Origin: Nostoc sp. LEGE 06077
Lineage (GTDB): Bacteria > Cyanobacteriota > Cyanobacteriia > Cyanobacteriales > Nostocaceae
Length of the DNA: 64,000 nucleotides
NCBI RefSeq assembly: GCF_015207705.1
Contig: NZ_JADEWI010000021.1
Location: forward strand, 1-64,000
Direction: 5' to 3'
The position numbers and the translations under genes are program-made. Of this stretch, positions 8,628-20,649 are shown in pieces. The notes beneath the pieces are model-generated. The model made no database searches and was not told the DNA's origin. It saw only the letters and a program-made list of their open reading frames with translations. Position 1 is the stretch's first letter; each line of letters begins with the position of its first letter.

Positions 8628-11600
8628 TTACATATCGAAATCATCGTCATCATCGTCAACTTCCTCATATTCATCCTCTTCGTCATCTGGGATGAGGTCA
8701 TGGACTTCATGGACTCCATCAAGAATCAAATCATCTTCATCCAGGATTGATCCTGTGCGTCGGCCACCAAATGTACTTTCTGTTAGAGAAGGTGTATCTA
8801 AATTGTAGGCACGAGCAGTGCGATCGTCTAACACCATATCCAGCGGATCATCAACTTCATCGAGAACACTGGTGGTGTCTATCGCCGCGTAATCTTCGAT
8901 CGCACCGGGTTCATCATAGGTATTGTATCCAGTACCCGCCGGAATCAAGCGTCCGATAATTACGTTCTCTTTCAAACCACGCAGCCAGTCGGACTTACCT
9001 TCAATTGCTGCTTCCGTCAAGACCCGTGTTGTTTCTTGGAAGGATGCAGCCGAGATAAAGCTGTCTGTGTTCAAGGATGCCTTGGTGATACCTAACAATA
9101 CTGGTGTGTATTGCGCTCTTGCACCACCTGTAATTGCCATTGCTTCGTTGACTTGTTCAACTTGGCGCAATTCTACCAACTCACCGGGAAGCATGGTGGT
9201 ATCTCCACCATCATCAATTCGGACTTTGTTGGTCATCTGGCGGACAATCACTTCAATGTGCTTGTCGGCAATATCAATACCTTGGGATTGATACACTAAT
9301 TGCACTTCGTTCACCAAGAATGTTTGCACTTTCTGCAAAGCATGGCTGGCGCAAGCGTAGACTCCATCCTCAGAACCCAAGCTGAAGAAAATTTCTAGAA
9401 TTTCGTGGGGGTTGGATGGGCCATCAGTAATTGGCTGTCCGGCTAATACGTGATAACCATCGGGTACGATGAGGTTTTGTCCTGGGCCAAGCTGATAATC
9501 GGTAACGACACCATTGGATTCCACAACTTTAACAGCGATCGCTTCATCGCCATCACCATAAACTACCTTGACTTCCCCAGCACGGCGGACTAGGATACAC
9601 GCTTCTTTTGGTTTGCGAGCTTCTAGAAGTTCTTCAATCCGGGGCAAACCTTGAATGATGTCTCCTGTTTTCGCGCGTTCAAATACCAACAGCACTAAGT
9701 TATCACCGCGCTGTACTAAATCGCCGTCTTCTATTTGCAATACTGCACCAGGGCTGACTCGGTAAGGACGACCAGCACGAAGAGTTACAGTATATTTCTG
9801 GGTACTAAGGGCTGATTCCTCACCTGCTGCTGCTGGAGCCGAATTTTTAACTTCGACAATTTCCCCAGATACTTCAGCAAATACTCCCGGAGTTATTTCG
9901 GCACCTTCGACCATCAAATCGCCCACTTTCACCTTGGGTTTAGAGGCAGTAGTCATCGTAATCATATCGCTGTGACGCAATACTAAGCAACGGCGTACAG
10001 CTTCTGTACCTTTTTGTACACCCCGAACAATACCCCCTTCTTTACACAAGATTTGGGTACTGGCGACAATGGCACCAGGGGCAATACTTTGGCCATCTTG
10101 TACTTGCAATGTTGTATGGGTACTACCTTGGGTAGCATCAGCAACAATGTCCCGCCGAATTACTAATGACTCCAAAATTACTAGCTGTAGGCGCTGGATA
10201 TCTGAGTTTTCCGGATCAGGAATCAGTTCGATATCTGCTGCTAAAGGAGAAGCATTGTGGTCTTGTTCACCTTCTTGCTCAATTTCCAATACTAACTGAG
10301 TGCGTAACAGTTCCACACCTTCTACAGATTTGACACGTTCAGCATCTTTGTATGGCAAACGCTGTACGGCTCGCAATTGAATTGACCGTCCGGTTTGCTG
10401 ACTCACAGATGTGGTAGAAGGTACATCTGGGGTGTTGGGTACGGCAAATTCTACAACAGGACGACTTAACAAAGCTGGGCCTTCTGGAGACTCTACATAC
10501 TGGATGTAGCGCAATTCCGTAAAGGTTTGTCCCAACAATTCTTCACCAGGCTGGACAAAGGTATTATCTCGTCCGATGACAGCTTCTGGATCATCGACCA
10601 TGAGTAGTTCGCCTGGTTTAACTACTACTTCCCGCAGAATGTCGTTTTTCTGGGTAACTTCTACTACACCGCTGTTTTGACAGAATATATCTTTTACTAC
10701 TTCCGAGCCAGCTTCGACAAACTGACCATCTTCTACTAATAGCAAGGAGATATCTTTGTTGACCTCGTGGGTTTCTTCAGGAATCCACAGCATTGTGCCT
10801 CCCTGTACCACTTCATAACCTTGTTTGGCTTTGCCTTTCTTCTGGACTTCTAGTCCAGCGAATTTCAAAAAGCCACCAGTGGTAGTGCGGTAACGGTCAT
10901 CAATTAATTCGGCAACTACTTGACCATTTTGCACTTTAGTGCCTGGGGTAGCCCGGAGGTTGAATTCCTGGTTGTTGCCTGTGGAGATGAGGTAGTTATT
11001 CCGGCCTTGAGAACTGTTAACTGTAACGGCGGCTTGGTCTAATACTACCGAAGCGGTGATGATTTCAATTTCTCTGGTACTCTTACCAGGGGTAGCTTCT
11101 GGTAAACGCACCACACCACCATGCTGACTAGTTAGCTTGGTTTCGGCTAAAACGCCATTACTCGCGATGCGATCGCCATTATTCACCACCAATTCTGCAC
11201 CAGGGGGCAAGTTGTAAACTTCCCCAGACAAAATCCAAATCAAACCACCTCGTGATGCGGTGGTTGTGGTGTTACCTTGACGGTCTGTTTTTTGTTCAGC
11301 AACGACATCGGCAAATTTGACTTCTCCCGCCAAGTCAGTGGCCACATCTTTGACCGCTTTTTCGGTGTTGGTACGAGTTGTCCGACCACCAATTGCGACT
11401 TCTGCTAGTAACTGTCCTAGCTTTACCTGTTGACCATCAACTATATATAATGTGGAACCTTGGGTAACTTGAATTTCTTGGGCAACTGGCGTTTCCGAAC
11501 CTTCTTTCTTGGGTTCTAACATCAAGATGCCGTTAGCTTCCACATACAAAGCATCTTCACCGTGGCGAGTACGATAGGGTCTTGTCCGCAATTTGCGCGG

Positions 11601-12692
11601 AATCTTGACTGTCCCCGCCATTTTTGAGCGCACTTGTTGGGCGACTTCTCCTGTAAATACACCCCCGGTGTGGAATGTCCGCATGGTTAGCTGAGTCCCA
11701 GGTTCACCGATACTTTGGGCAGCGATGATCCCCACAGCTTCGCCCAAGTCTACCATCTTGGCGTGAGCCAAACTCCAGCCGTAGCAATGTTGACAGACAG
11801 AACGTGCAGCTTCACAAGTGAGGGGCGATCGCACCACCACTTGTGTTACCCCAGCTTTTTGAATTATTTTTGCCAAGTCATCAGAAATGGGGGTGTTGCG
11901 TGGTGCAATTACTTCTTTGGTTGTAGGATGCACTATATCCTCTCCCACTACCCGTCCCATCAAACGTGTGGCCAGAGGAATCAAGGTTTTGCTACCTTCT
12001 GTCATCGACTGTAGGGCTAGACCTCTGCTAGTACCGCAATCAAATTCTCGAACAATCACATCCTGAGATACGTCAACCAGACGGCGAGTCAGATAACCAG
12101 AGTCAGCCGTCCGTAGCGCGGTATCTACCAAGCCTTTACGCGCACCGTAAGAGGAAATAATATATTCTGTGACAGTCAAACCTTCGCGGAAGTTGGTTTT
12201 AATTGGTAAGTCAATAATTTCCCCTTGGGGATCTGCCATCAGTCCCCGCATCCCGACTAACTGACGGACTTGGGAAATATTACCCCGCGCCCCAGAAAAC
12301 GCCATCATGTACACGGAGTTGAGGGGATTAGTTTTTTTGAAGTGAACAACTACCTCATCTTTGAGAGCTTCACTGGTACCATTCCAGGTATCAATTACTT
12401 TCTGGAAACGTTCAACTTCTGTGATTTCTCCCCTTTGGTAACGCGCTTCTGTCGCCCGAATTTCTTCTTCTGCCGCTTCCAAAAGACTGCGCTTACTCGG
12501 TGGTACCATCAAATCATCAACACTGATGGAAACCCCGGCTCTAGTCGCGTAGCGAAAACCTAAATCTTTCAGTTTGTCTGCCATTACAGCAGTTCGCGCC
12601 GTACCGTAGTTGGTAAACGCCCAAGAAATTAAATTTCTCAATTGACCTTTGTCAACTACGCGATTGCGAAAAACTTTATTTTCGTTAGTCAT
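8628..12692 (-). CDS. rpoC2: DNA-directed RNA polymerase subunit beta'' (RpoC2)
   Basis: The C-terminal part of the split beta-prime subunit, 1354 residues, as in all cyanobacteria and plastids. Visible landmarks are the zinc-site Cys residues in [14 protein letters not shown], the start of the trigger-loop region ([19 protein letters not shown]), and a very long central insertion of repeated beta-rich modules, known in cyanobacteria as SI3, between the trigger-loop halves. The downstream conserved region [20 protein letters not shown] is present, followed by an acidic C-terminal tail rich in Asp and Glu. The gene lies 88 bases after rpoC1 in the order rpoB-rpoC1-rpoC2 and ends in a strong hairpin terminator. 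Nothing suggests damage. Confidence 0.98.
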   Translation of the reverse strand: MTNENKVFRNRVVDKGQLRNLISWAFTNYGTARTAVMADKLKDLGFRYATRAGVSISVDDLMVPPSKRSLLEAAEEEIRATEARYQRGEITEVERFQKVIDTWNGTSEALKDEVVVHFKKTNPLNSVYMMAFSGARGNISQVRQLVGMRGLMADPQGEIIDLPIKTNFREGLTVTEYIISSYGARKGLVDTALRTADSGYLTRRLVDVSQDVIVREFDCGTSRGLALQSMTEGSKTLIPLATRLMGRVVGEDIVHPTTKEVIAPRNTPISDDLAKIIQKAGVTQVVVRSPLTCEAARSVCQHCYGWSLAHAKMVDLGEAVGIIAAQSIGEPGTQLTMRTFHTGGVFTGEVAQQVRSKMAGTVKIPRKLRTRPYRTRHGEDALYVEANGILMLEPKKEGSETPVAQEIQVTQGSTLYIVDGQQVKLGQLLAEVAIGGRTTRTNTEKAVKDVATDLAGEVKFADVVAEQKTDRQGNTTTTASRGGLIWILSGEVYNLPPGAELVVNNGDRIASNGVLAETKLTSQHGGVVRLPEATPGKSTREIEIITASVVLDQAAVTVNSSQGRNNYLISTGNNQEFNLRATPGTKVQNGQVVAELIDDRYRTTTGGFLKFAGLEVQKKGKAKQGYEVVQGGTMLWIPEETHEVNKDISLLLVEDGQFVEAGSEVVKDIFCQNSGVVEVTQKNDILREVVVKPGELLMVDDPEAVIGRDNTFVQPGEELLGQTFTELRYIQYVESPEGPALLSRPVVEFAVPNTPDVPSTTSVSQQTGRSIQLRAVQRLPYKDAERVKSVEGVELLRTQLVLEIEQEGEQDHNASPLAADIELIPDPENSDIQRLQLVILESLVIRRDIVADATQGSTHTTLQVQDGQSIAPGAIVASTQILCKEGGIVRGVQKGTEAVRRCLVLRHSDMITMTTASKPKVKVGDLMVEGAEITPGVFAEVSGEIVEVKNSAPAAAGEESALSTQKYTVTLRAGRPYRVSPGAVLQIEDGDLVQRGDNLVLLVFERAKTGDIIQGLPRIEELLEARKPKEACILVRRAGEVKVVYGDGDEAIAVKVVESNGVVTDYQLGPGQNLIVPDGYHVLAGQPITDGPSNPHEILEIFFSLGSEDGVYACASHALQKVQTFLVNEVQLVYQSQGIDIADKHIEVIVRQMTNKVRIDDGGDTTMLPGELVELRQVEQVNEAMAITGGARAQYTPVLLGITKASLNTDSFISAASFQETTRVLTEAAIEGKSDWLRGLKENVIIGRLIPAGTGYNTYDEPGAIEDYAAIDTTSVLDEVDDPLDMVLDDRTARAYNLDTPSLTESTFGGRRTGSILDEDDLILDGVHEVHDLIPDDEEDEYEEVDDDDDDFDM

Positions 12693-12780
12693 TAGTCATT
12701 CGTCCTTAGTCAATAGAAGTCAAAAGGCAAAAGTAAAAAGGTAAAATTACTTTTTTCTTTTGCTTTTTGCCTTTTTACTT
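12693..12780 (-). repeat. rpoC1-rpoC2 intergenic repeat and imperfect hairpin
   Basis: The spacer contains TTAGTCAT/TCCTTAGTCAATAG-type heptamer strings next to rpoC2 and then an imperfect long hairpin. Its arms are AAAAGGCAAAAG at about 12722-12733 and CTTTTGCTTTTTGCCTTTT at about 12757-12775. The arms resemble those of the rpoC2 terminator at 8573-8607. It could reduce readthrough from rpoC1 into rpoC2 or serve as an RNA-processing site. Confidence 0.5.
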
Positions 12781-14658
12781 TTAACTTGCTAGTGCTTCCT
12801 GAATGGCATTGTTGTAAATGACGCGTCCAGGTGTTGTGCGTATATACTGAGAAATCAAATTTCCTTGGGAGTCTTCTCGAACTCGGCGGAACTTATACAT
12901 TAATGTTCGAGTACCGTCATCGTTATTGGTTACTTCCAACGGTTCTGTATCAGGTTGGTCTGATTCCAGTTCACCATCAAACCGCACGTAGATATAGGCG
13001 TGTAAATCTATTTGCCCTTGCTCAAATGCCATAATGACATCCTCTAGGGACGCAAAGTACTTACCAGCACCTTTCGTAGCATGGGGATTTTCTGCGGTTA
13101 AGTAGTATGCCCCCAATACCATATCTTGGCTAGGTGTAATGATTGGTTTACCTGTAGCTGGCGACAAAATATTATTAGAAGCCAACATCAATAACCGTGC
13201 TTCTGCCTGACTTTCCAAGGACAGTGGTACGTGTACCGCCATTTGGTCTCCATCAAAGTCAGCGTTAAACGCCGGACACACCAATGGATGTAATTGAATT
13301 GCTCGTCCTTCCACCAAAATGGGTTCAAAAGCTTGAATCCCCAAACGGTGCAATGTGGGAGCGCGGTTGAGCATCACTGGGTGTCCTTCAATCACCTCTT
13401 CCAGTACATCCCACACACTTGGATCGTTGCGCGATATCAGCTTTTTCGCCGCTTTAATGTTGTTAACCATACCGCTGCGAATCAGGCGATTGATCACAAA
13501 TGGTTGAAATAGCTCGATCGCCATTTCTCTTGGTAAGCCACACTGGTGGATATGTAACTTTGGCCCCACCACAATTACCGAACGTCCAGAGTAGTCAACC
13601 CGTTTACCCAACAAGTTTTGGCGGAAGCGTCCTTGCTTACCTTCAATAATGTCAGATAAAGATTTTAGCGGTCGGTTATTAGCACCAACTACCGTGCGAC
13701 CCCGACGACCGTTATCAATCAAAGCATCTACTGCTTCTTGCAGCATCCGCTTTTCGTTCCGCACAATAATTTCTGGTGCCAAAATTTCTTGTAGGCGTGC
13801 CAGGCGGTTGTTGCGGTTAATTACCCGTCTGTATAAATCATTCAAGTCGCTAGTGGCAAACCGTCCACCATCTAGTTGCACCATTGGGCGCAAGTCAGGG
13901 GGAATCACGGGTATGACTGTCATGACCATCCACTCTGGTTTAGAACCAGTAGCAATGAAGTTGTCAATTACCCGCAGACGCTTAATGAGCTTGGCGCGTT
14001 TTTGTCCCTTAGCTGTACTAATTTCTTCCCGCAGGCTCTCTGCTTCTTGCTCTAAATTGATATCAGCTAATAAGCGCAACAGTGCTTCCGCACCAATGCC
14101 AACCTCTACCCCTTGTAAAGTAGAATCTTCACTATAAATTTGGTCTTCAATTTCTAACCACTGGTCTTCACTCAGTAGTTGCTTGTAGGTTAGAGTTTCG
14201 GCATTACCAGGGCTGAGAACAACATAAGAGTTGAAATAAACTATCTGCTCAACATCCCGCAAAGGCATATCCAACAGAATGGCAATATAACTGGGGATAC
14301 CTTTGAGATACCAAACGTGGGCTACTGGTGCAGCGAGTTTAATATACCCCATCCGATGGCGGCGCACTCTAGATTCGGTTACTTCTACACCACAGCGTTC
14401 GCAAACAATACCTCTATGACGAACTCTCTTGTACTTACCACAATGACATTCCCAATCTTTTGCGGGGCCAAAAATGCGCTCGCAAAATAAGCCATCCATT
14501 TCTGGCTTGAGAGTCCGGTAATTAATCGTTTCTGGTTTGGTGACTTCACCTACTAATTGACCATTGGGTAGGGTGCGTTCACCCCATTGCCGAATGCGTT
14601 CTGGTGATGCCAAGCCGATTTTTACGTAGTCAAACTGATTAGTTTGGGCTGATCTCAT
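12781..14658 (-). CDS. rpoC1: DNA-directed RNA polymerase subunit gamma (RpoC1)
   Basis: The N-terminal part of the split beta-prime subunit, 625 residues, the usual cyanobacterial length. The zinc-binding Cys residues are at about 71, 73, 86 and 89 (CHCGKY... CERCG). The magnesium-binding catalytic loop [12 protein letters not shown] lies near residue 465. The clamp and active-centre regions (e.g. [16 protein letters not shown]) are well conserved. It is followed by rpoC2 and preceded by rpoB with a 153-base spacer on the same strand, consistent with an rpoBC1C2 operon. Confidence 0.98.
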   Translation of the reverse strand: MRSAQTNQFDYVKIGLASPERIRQWGERTLPNGQLVGEVTKPETINYRTLKPEMDGLFCERIFGPAKDWECHCGKYKRVRHRGIVCERCGVEVTESRVRRHRMGYIKLAAPVAHVWYLKGIPSYIAILLDMPLRDVEQIVYFNSYVVLSPGNAETLTYKQLLSEDQWLEIEDQIYSEDSTLQGVEVGIGAEALLRLLADINLEQEAESLREEISTAKGQKRAKLIKRLRVIDNFIATGSKPEWMVMTVIPVIPPDLRPMVQLDGGRFATSDLNDLYRRVINRNNRLARLQEILAPEIIVRNEKRMLQEAVDALIDNGRRGRTVVGANNRPLKSLSDIIEGKQGRFRQNLLGKRVDYSGRSVIVVGPKLHIHQCGLPREMAIELFQPFVINRLIRSGMVNNIKAAKKLISRNDPSVWDVLEEVIEGHPVMLNRAPTLHRLGIQAFEPILVEGRAIQLHPLVCPAFNADFDGDQMAVHVPLSLESQAEARLLMLASNNILSPATGKPIITPSQDMVLGAYYLTAENPHATKGAGKYFASLEDVIMAFEQGQIDLHAYIYVRFDGELESDQPDTEPLEVTNNDDGTRTLMYKFRRVREDSQGNLISQYIRTTPGRVIYNNAIQEALAS

Positions 14659-14697
14659 TTCTTTATTACTAAGTTCAAAGTTATGAGTTATGTAAAT

Positions 14698-14719
14698 GCA
14701 CGAGGTTCTACACCCGTGC
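14698..14719 (-). promoter_or_regulatory. Small GC hairpin in the rpoB-rpoC1 spacer
   Basis: GCACG (14698-14702) and CGTGC (14715-14719) form a 5-bp stem with a 12-base loop between rpoB and rpoC1. No T-tract follows on the minus strand, so it is more likely an RNA structure or processing site than a terminator. The rest of the spacer carries strings of the ATTTCCC/TTCCCC kind, common in Nostocales spacers. Confidence 0.3.
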
Positions 14720-14811
14720 TAGGAGGGATATTTAGTTTTTGGAGGGCGTGGTAGGGGGGAGTCGAAATTTCCCAATTTCCTCTTCCCCATTCCCGCATCC
14801 CTTTTCCCTTT

Positions 14812-17800
14812 TTACTCGTCGTCTTCCAACGATTCACGGGAAAGCGATTCGTAAGTGGGTCGTGGTGGCGTGCGTCTAGCTGCTTGGTCTGCCATTAAAT
14901 CGACTTCTACATCTAAAGAACTGCCGTCTGCTTGGGTTTCTACTTTATGAACAGCAATATCTAATCCCAAGGATTGCAATTCTCGCATCAACACCTTAAA
15001 GGATTCCGGTGTTCCTGGTCGAGGAATCGCCTTACCTTTAACGATCGCATTTAGCGCTTCATTTCGTCCCTGCATATCGTCGGATTTGACTGTCAGCAAT
15101 TCCTGCAAGGTGTAGGCTGCACCAAAGGCTTCCAATGCCCACACTTCCATTTCTCCAAAGCGCTGACCACCTTGTTGAGCTTTACCACCAAGGGGTTGCT
15201 GAGTAACCAAGGAATAAGGGCCTGTAGACCGGGCGTGGATTTTATCATCTACCAAATGCACCAACTTCAGCATATAAGCTACGCCTACTGTGACTGGTCG
15301 GTCAAATGGTTCGCCGGTACGGCCATCAAACACCATGATTTTGCCTGGGTCATCTGGGTTATATACCCAATCTCTACCTGTTTCATCCCGTGCTTCTTGC
15401 AATTTGCCATGCACAATTCTCCGGGATGATTCTTCCCCATACATTTCATCAAAGGGAACTATCTTAAACCGCACGCCCAAGGTATGACCCGCCCAGCCCA
15501 ACAGACATTCAAATACTTGTCCTACGTTCATCCGGCTGGGTACGCCCAAGGGGTTAAGGACAATGTCTACGGGTGAACCATCTGGTAGGTAAGGCATATC
15601 TTCCAATGGCAAGATCCGGGAAATAATTCCTTTATTGCCGTGGCGACCTGCCATTTTGTCCCCGACTTGAATTTTCCGCTTCTGGGCGACATACACCCGC
15701 ACTACCATGTTTGCTCCCGGTGGTAGTTCATCGCCTTGTTCTCTGGTAAACAAGCGCACGTCAACTACCCGTCCTTTTTCACCGTTCGGTACACGCAAGG
15801 AGTTATCGCGCACATCCCGCGCTTTTTCCCCGAAGATGGCACGTAAGAGTTTTTCTTCTGGTGGTTGGTCAGATTCACCTTTGGGTGTAACTTTACCGAC
15901 TAAGATATCTCCTGATTCTACCCATGCCCCAATGCGGATAATGCCTTGTTCATCTAACTGACGTAAAGCATCTTCCCCAACGTTGGGAATTTCTCTGGTA
16001 ATTTCTTCTGGCCCTAATTTTGTTTGTCGAGCCTCAATTTCATATTTTTCAATGTGAATTGAGGTGTAAACGTCATCTTGTACCAGTCGCTCGGAAATCA
16101 AAATTGCGTCTTCGTAGTTATACCCTTCCCAAGGCATATAAGCGACGACAATATTTTGTCCCAGCGCCAATTCACCACCTTCTGTAGAGGAACCATCTGC
16201 TAGTACTTGTCCCGCTACAACCCTCTCACCCATTCTGACTAAGGGTTTTTGGTTTAAACAGGTGTCTTGGTTAGAACGCTGGTATTTAGAAACGGTGTAT
16301 CTAATTTCTGGTGAATTTGGTTTGGGACGGACACGAATTTCTGTGGCATCCACGTAGGTAACATCCCCATCTGTACGGGAGACAATCACCATCCCAGAGT
16401 CTCTCGCGCCTTGAGCTTCCAAACCAGTTCCCACTAAGGGGCGTTCTGGTTTCAACAGGGGTACTGCTTGGCGTTGCATGTTAGAACCCATTAGGGCGCG
16501 GTTAGCGTCGTCATGTTCCAAGAAAGGAATCATGCTGGTAGCTACCGAGACAATCTGAACGGGGGAAACCGCTACGTAGTCTACCTGTTCTGGTGTGGTG
16601 GTGGAGAATTCTTGGCGGTAACGGACTGGTACTTGTGGCCCAATAATGTAGCCATTTTCATCAACAGGAATATCTCCCGGTGCTACCCGCAGGTCATCTT
16701 CTTCATCGGCGGTCATATACACGGGTGCTAGATCAAATCTGACTCGTGCATTCTCTACTGGTCGGAATGGTGTTTCTAAAAAGCCGTACTGGTTAACTCT
16801 TGCATGGGTCGCCAAGGAGCCAATTAAACCAGCGTTGGGGCCTTCTGGAGTTTCAATGGGACAAATCCGTCCGTAGTGGGAGGGATGAATATCCCGTACT
16901 GCAAAACCAGCCCTTTCTCTGGTCAAACCACCAGGGCCTAAAGCTGAAAGTCGGCGTTTGTGTGTCAGTTCTGCCAGGGGATTGGTTTGATCCATGAACT
17001 GACTTAATTGGCTGGAACCAAAGAATTCTTTGATGGCTGCAACTAATGGTTTGGGGTTGACCAAGGATGCTGGTGTCAAAACTTCGGCATCAGATACGGT
17101 CATCCGTTCGCGGATAATCCGTTCTAGGCGGTTTAAACCTACCCGTACTTGGTTTTGCAGTAATTCGCCCACACTTCTGACACGGCGATTACCCAAATGG
17201 TCAATGTCATCTATGCTACCAATGTCATATTCCAGGTTGATGAGGTAATCGACAGCTGACAAAATATCACCTGGAGTCAGGACGCGCATGGTGTCGGGAA
17301 CTGACAAGCGAAGTTTTTTGTTAAGTTTATAGCGACCGACCCGACCCAAGTCATACCGTTTGGGGTCGAAGAAGCGAGAATCTAATAGTTGTTGTCCACC
17401 TAATACGGTTGGTGGTTCACCAGGACGGAGTTTGCGATACAACTCCATCAGGGCTTCTTCTTCAGAAAATTGCCCTTCTTTTTCGATGGTTTTTTGGAAA
17501 TATTCTGGGTGGCGCAGGGCATCAAAAATTTCGTTATCTGATAAACCCAAGGCTTTTAAGAGTACTTGGGCTGAAAGTTTGCGGGTTTTGTCGATCCGTA
17601 CCCATACTAAATCGTTCCGGTCTGTTTCAAATTTTAGCCATGCGCCCCGGTTCGGGATGAGACTGGCTGAATATGTCCGCCGACCGTTTTTGTCGATTTC
17701 AGATTTGTAGTAAACTCCAGGCGATCGCACAATTTGGTTGACAATTACCCGCTCGGCTCCGTTAATAATGAACGTGCCGCGATCGGTCATTAACGGCAAA

Positions 17801-18111
17801 TCACCAATAAATACTTCTTGTTCTTTAATGTCCCCTGTTTCTTTGTTCAACAAGCGTGTGGGGACATACATTTGCACTGCGTACGTACTATCTCGCCGCT
17901 TTGCTTCCTCAACGCTGTACTTTGGTTCCTTAAGTTTATAGTTATGTCCTAAAAAGTGCAGTTCGAGTTTGCCTGTATAGTCTGTAATAGGACTAAAGGA
18001 GTTCAGTTCTTCTATTAACCCTTCTTCTAAAAACCAGCGAAAGCTTGCTCGCTGAATTTCAATTAAGTCGGGCAACAAAAAGGCGGGTTCCAGATATTTG
18101 TCGTTATTCAT
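14812..18111 (-). CDS. rpoB: DNA-directed RNA polymerase subunit beta (RpoB)
   Basis: 1099 residues from ATG 18111, with a typical cyanobacterial N-terminus ([20 protein letters not shown]). The region around [20 protein letters not shown] corresponds to the rifampicin-binding cluster. The catalytic-domain motifs [15 protein letters not shown] and [20 protein letters not shown] are intact. It forms the polymerase core with the RpoC1 and RpoC2 products encoded directly downstream. A 734-base non-coding region precedes it, suggesting a long leader or several promoters. Confidence 0.98.
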   Translation of the reverse strand: MNNDKYLEPAFLLPDLIEIQRASFRWFLEEGLIEELNSFSPITDYTGKLELHFLGHNYKLKEPKYSVEEAKRRDSTYAVQMYVPTRLLNKETGDIKEQEVFIGDLPLMTDRGTFIINGAERVIVNQIVRSPGVYYKSEIDKNGRRTYSASLIPNRGAWLKFETDRNDLVWVRIDKTRKLSAQVLLKALGLSDNEIFDALRHPEYFQKTIEKEGQFSEEEALMELYRKLRPGEPPTVLGGQQLLDSRFFDPKRYDLGRVGRYKLNKKLRLSVPDTMRVLTPGDILSAVDYLINLEYDIGSIDDIDHLGNRRVRSVGELLQNQVRVGLNRLERIIRERMTVSDAEVLTPASLVNPKPLVAAIKEFFGSSQLSQFMDQTNPLAELTHKRRLSALGPGGLTRERAGFAVRDIHPSHYGRICPIETPEGPNAGLIGSLATHARVNQYGFLETPFRPVENARVRFDLAPVYMTADEEDDLRVAPGDIPVDENGYIIGPQVPVRYRQEFSTTTPEQVDYVAVSPVQIVSVATSMIPFLEHDDANRALMGSNMQRQAVPLLKPERPLVGTGLEAQGARDSGMVIVSRTDGDVTYVDATEIRVRPKPNSPEIRYTVSKYQRSNQDTCLNQKPLVRMGERVVAGQVLADGSSTEGGELALGQNIVVAYMPWEGYNYEDAILISERLVQDDVYTSIHIEKYEIEARQTKLGPEEITREIPNVGEDALRQLDEQGIIRIGAWVESGDILVGKVTPKGESDQPPEEKLLRAIFGEKARDVRDNSLRVPNGEKGRVVDVRLFTREQGDELPPGANMVVRVYVAQKRKIQVGDKMAGRHGNKGIISRILPLEDMPYLPDGSPVDIVLNPLGVPSRMNVGQVFECLLGWAGHTLGVRFKIVPFDEMYGEESSRRIVHGKLQEARDETGRDWVYNPDDPGKIMVFDGRTGEPFDRPVTVGVAYMLKLVHLVDDKIHARSTGPYSLVTQQPLGGKAQQGGQRFGEMEVWALEAFGAAYTLQELLTVKSDDMQGRNEALNAIVKGKAIPRPGTPESFKVLMRELQSLGLDIAVHKVETQADGSSLDVEVDLMADQAARRTPPRPTYESLSRESLEDDE

Positions 18112-18845
18112 GCCTCTACCTTTGTCAACCTGGTTAAACTTTTAGAGGACACTGCTGTATAGACAGTTCCTGCTACTAGCCAGTGTCCATATCCGTTGGG
18201 AAACTTTTCCTTGTGCCACCTGCTATTAATTTATGCAGCTAACCGCAGCATTTTTTTAATCTGGACAGGTTGATTTTGACAAGGAGGGTAAAAGCCCGTG
18301 CAAGCCATCAATAGCTGTTAAAACCCAGCTATTAACTTGATTTCTCAACAATAGGTTGAGATATTTATGCATTTGCTTTACTTTCCTCACTTCCCCTCCC
18401 AAAAACCGCGTAGATTAGCTGACGCAGTTTAAAATTTTTGCATCTTTAAATACACCGTTTATCTGGACGGCAATCTCAAAAGATAATGATAATCGGTCGC
18501 TTGATGGCGGTGTTGAGTCAAAATGGCTTTATTTTGGTGGGTTTTACTCACAAGATAATTACTTTTAACAATTTTCTATAGTTTTAGATACAAAGCAGGG
18601 TATATTTTGCCAAATTTGAGCTACGAATGTTGGTTGTCACGGTTATTCATTTAGGCAGAGCATCCGATGTGGAGAGTGGAGGATGGTCAAGTTGATAACA
18701 ATACAATAAGCTTAAAAGTTTTTTGTTTCTTCCTTTATCATTATGACGCAAGCAAAATGTTTTGGAGGGATTAATATTAACATATTTTTATCCTCCTGAG
18801 TTTTTAATTATTTTTACCATAGCCTGAAATGGACATAGTTAACTC
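18112..18845. other. Long intergenic region upstream of rpoB
   Basis: No credible gene is seen in these 734 bases on either strand. The region must carry the rpoB promoter(s) and leader. The clearest structure is the hairpin at 18310-18333. The part next to the TatD gene is AT-rich. No terminator for transcripts entering from elsewhere was recognised. Confidence 0.6.
18310..18333 (-). promoter_or_regulatory. Perfect hairpin in the rpoB leader region
   Basis: AATAGCTG (18310-18317) and CAGCTATT (18326-18333) are perfect inverted repeats with an 8-base loop, about 200 bases upstream of the rpoB start. It could be an RNA hairpin in the leader or an operator. There is no T-tract in the rpoB direction, so a simple terminator is unlikely. 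Confidence 0.35.
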
Positions 18846-19631
18846 TTATAGAGCCAAACTAAATAATTTACAGGCATTTTGCGTGGTTTGGTGGGCGATC
18901 GCTTCTACAGTCTCTCCGCGCAACTCGGCTAATTTTTCCGCTACATAGCGAACATAAGCAGGTTCATTACGTTTTTCTCCTCGGTTGGGAACAGGAGAGA
19001 GGAAAGGACAGTCTGTTTCAATTAATAGGCGATCGCTACTGACCATCGCGGCTGAGGCGTGAATTTCTTTAGCGTTTTTGAATGTAACAGTTCCGCTAAA
19101 GCTAATATAAAAACCCAGGTCAAGGAACCATTGGGTTTCTTCTGGTGTTCCACCCCAGCAATGCATTACACCCCGAATCCTTTCCCCTTGGGCTTCCTGG
19201 CATTTTTGCAAAATATCCCTGAGATCACTAGCCGCATCACGACAATGAATAATCACAGGAAGGTTAAGTTCAGCGGCTATCGCTAATTGTTCTGCAAAAA
19301 CTATCTGCTGTTGCTCATAGTTTTCGGCTTTGTAGTAATCCAGTCCCATTTCCCCAATCGCCACCACTTTTGGTTCAGAACTCGCCAAGCATTTAATTTT
19401 CTCGGCTGTATCACTTTGCCATTTTTCGGCATCCAATGGATGCAAGCCAACAGCAAAACTTAGTTCGGGAAATTGGTGGGCAATGGTTTGAATGCTAGAA
19501 AACTCTGATGGTTCAACACAAGAGTGTACCAAACGGACGACCCCTGCTGCTTGCCACCGCGATCGAACTGCTGCTAAATCTGGCTGGAAGTTATCAAAGT
19601 TAAGGTGAACGTGGGTGTCAATCAGCTGCAT
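18846..19631 (-). CDS. TatD family metal-dependent hydrolase (putative DNase)
   Basis: 261 residues, full length for the TatD family. The metal-binding signatures are all visible: IDTHVHLNF near residue 4 (HxH), GEMGLDYY with the bridging Glu near residue 93, HCRDA and HCWGG with the later His residues, and ETDCPFLSP with the Asp. Family members are TIM-barrel hydrolases with 3'-5' exonuclease activity; a repair role is plausible but not shown here. It follows rpsT on the same strand with a 169-base spacer that includes a strong hairpin. Confidence 0.9.
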   Translation of the reverse strand: MQLIDTHVHLNFDNFQPDLAAVRSRWQAAGVVRLVHSCVEPSEFSSIQTIAHQFPELSFAVGLHPLDAEKWQSDTAEKIKCLASSEPKVVAIGEMGLDYYKAENYEQQQIVFAEQLAIAAELNLPVIIHCRDAASDLRDILQKCQEAQGERIRGVMHCWGGTPEETQWFLDLGFYISFSGTVTFKNAKEIHASAAMVSSDRLLIETDCPFLSPVPNRGEKRNEPAYVRYVAEKLAELRGETVEAIAHQTTQNACKLFSLAL

Positions 19632-19689
19632 TTTTAGTCAAATGTCAATTGTAAGTTAGTAATGTCTTGAGGTTTCCCCCATGAGCAAC

Positions 19690-19735
19690 TAACGTTAGCG
19701 CAGCGATAGCGACGCAGGAGCGTCACCCAAAGGGT
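19690..19735. repeat. Interspersed GC-rich Nostoc-type repeat
   Basis: A short GC-rich island in AT-rich DNA reads GTTAGCGCAGCGATAGCGAC and continues with a small hairpin GACGC-AGGA-GCGTC (19711-19724). Strings of this TAGCGxAGCG type are, from general knowledge, dispersed in many copies in Nostoc genomes. Confidence 0.45.
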
Positions 19736-19743
19736 CAATTATT

Positions 19744-19794
19744 CAAAGTCAATTGTCCTCACTAAGTCCTTTTGACTTGGGACAATTGACTTTG
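19744..19794 (-). terminator. Hairpin downstream of rpsT, probable terminator
   Basis: A perfect 15-bp inverted repeat, CAAAGTCAATTGTCC (19744-19758) and GGACAATTGACTTTG (19780-19794), starts seven bases after the rpsT stop. A second small stem AAGTC/GACTT lies within its loop. There is no pure T-run beyond it, so termination may be partial. The arms also belong to the TCAATTGTC/TTGAC repeat type found in other spacers here. Confidence 0.55.
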
Positions 19795-19800
19795 GACTAT

Positions 19801-20097
19801 TTACTGTGCTGTTTGTGCGACTGGCTTGAGTTTATGAGCCAATCTCGATTTTTTCCTAGCCCCATTATTGGGGTGCAGGATCCCACGCTTTACAGCTTTA
19901 TCAATTTTGCTGTAAGCCTCAGCGAGCCGCTCATCTACTTGTTGTTTGAGTTCTGGAGTAGGATTAGCCGCGTAGGTTTCTACGACAGTAAAGTATTTCT
20001 TAATCAGCGTCTTAACAGCTGATTTATAGGTTTTATTCCGCAGCCGATTGCGTTCGGCGATATTTGCGCGTTTAAGAGCAGACTTTGTATTCGCCAC
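19801..20097 (-). CDS. rpsT: 30S ribosomal protein S20
   Basis: 98 residues from GTG at 20097, giving the family-typical start [21 protein letters not shown] longer reading from ATG 20130 would add 11 residues without homology and is rejected. The protein is basic and helical and binds 16S rRNA in the small subunit. It is upstream of the TatD gene on the same strand and divergent from hisD, with about 550 bases of non-coding DNA between. Confidence 0.95.
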   Translation of the reverse strand: MANTKSALKRANIAERNRLRNKTYKSAVKTLIKKYFTVVETYAANPTPELKQQVDERLAEAYSKIDKAVKRGILHPNNGARKKSRLAHKLKPVAQTAQ

Positions 20098-20649
20098 AGT
20101 CGATCCCAAAAAGACTATTGATATGTACACACACTACTAGATTTACTAATATAGCATTCATCTTGCCAATGTCAGAATTTCTCCAAAAAATCTTGAGACG
20201 GGGATAAATGCAGAAGGTTGTGAGGGAGTGAAGCACTTTCTGGCAACCTTCTGAGTCTATTTAATTTGTATGCCAAACCTAGTAAATAAGCTAAAATAAG
20301 GTACTTCAATAAATTATCTACCTAGCTAACTACCACCTGAACTAGCGGTGTGATTTTTCAAATCGCGTCCGAATCAGGATGTATTGTTAGTAGACAGTAA
20401 CTATAATCAGTAAAATTTCAGGTTTTTACGTGTATACAAATGGCACATTGCTTTTGTCAGCATATTACGACCTGAGACATTTCCTCACTAAATTAAGTAA
20501 CCCATGTGCTGGAAGCCTTGGGAGTATCAAAAAAATCCAGGTTAAGCTAGAGATGAGAATGAAAGCGAAACTCGTCCCTCTAGGGGGTCAAGAGCAAGAC
20601 TAAGTTCTCAAGCGGGAATAATCTAAAATTTTGGCATTTTCCTTACTCC
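20098..20649. other. Divergent intergenic region between rpsT and hisD
   Basis: No convincing gene on either strand. It should hold the rpsT and hisD promoters. A long structured inverted repeat is found at 20211-20253. Immediately before hisD there is a small stem-like string around CCCTCTAGGGGG (20577-20588). No known riboswitch was recognised. Confidence 0.5.
20211..20253. ncRNA. Structured inverted repeat, candidate small RNA or leader element
   Basis: CAGAAGGTTG (20211-20220) and CAACCTTCTG (20244-20253) pair perfectly over 10 bp. The interior can form a second stem AGTG-AAG-CACT. No T-tract follows, so it is not an ordinary terminator. It lies about 115 bases upstream of rpsT and 400 bases upstream of hisD. 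Calling it an RNA gene is speculative. Confidence 0.2.

Noticed and set aside
8628-14658. Two beta-prime genes that might be a frameshifted rpoC
   Set aside because: The rpoC1/rpoC2 split is universal in cyanobacteria, and both halves have full normal length and own starts.
20098-20130. Alternative upstream start for rpsT
   Set aside because: The added 11 residues are not part of S20; the GTG at 20097 gives the conserved [10 protein letters not shown] start.
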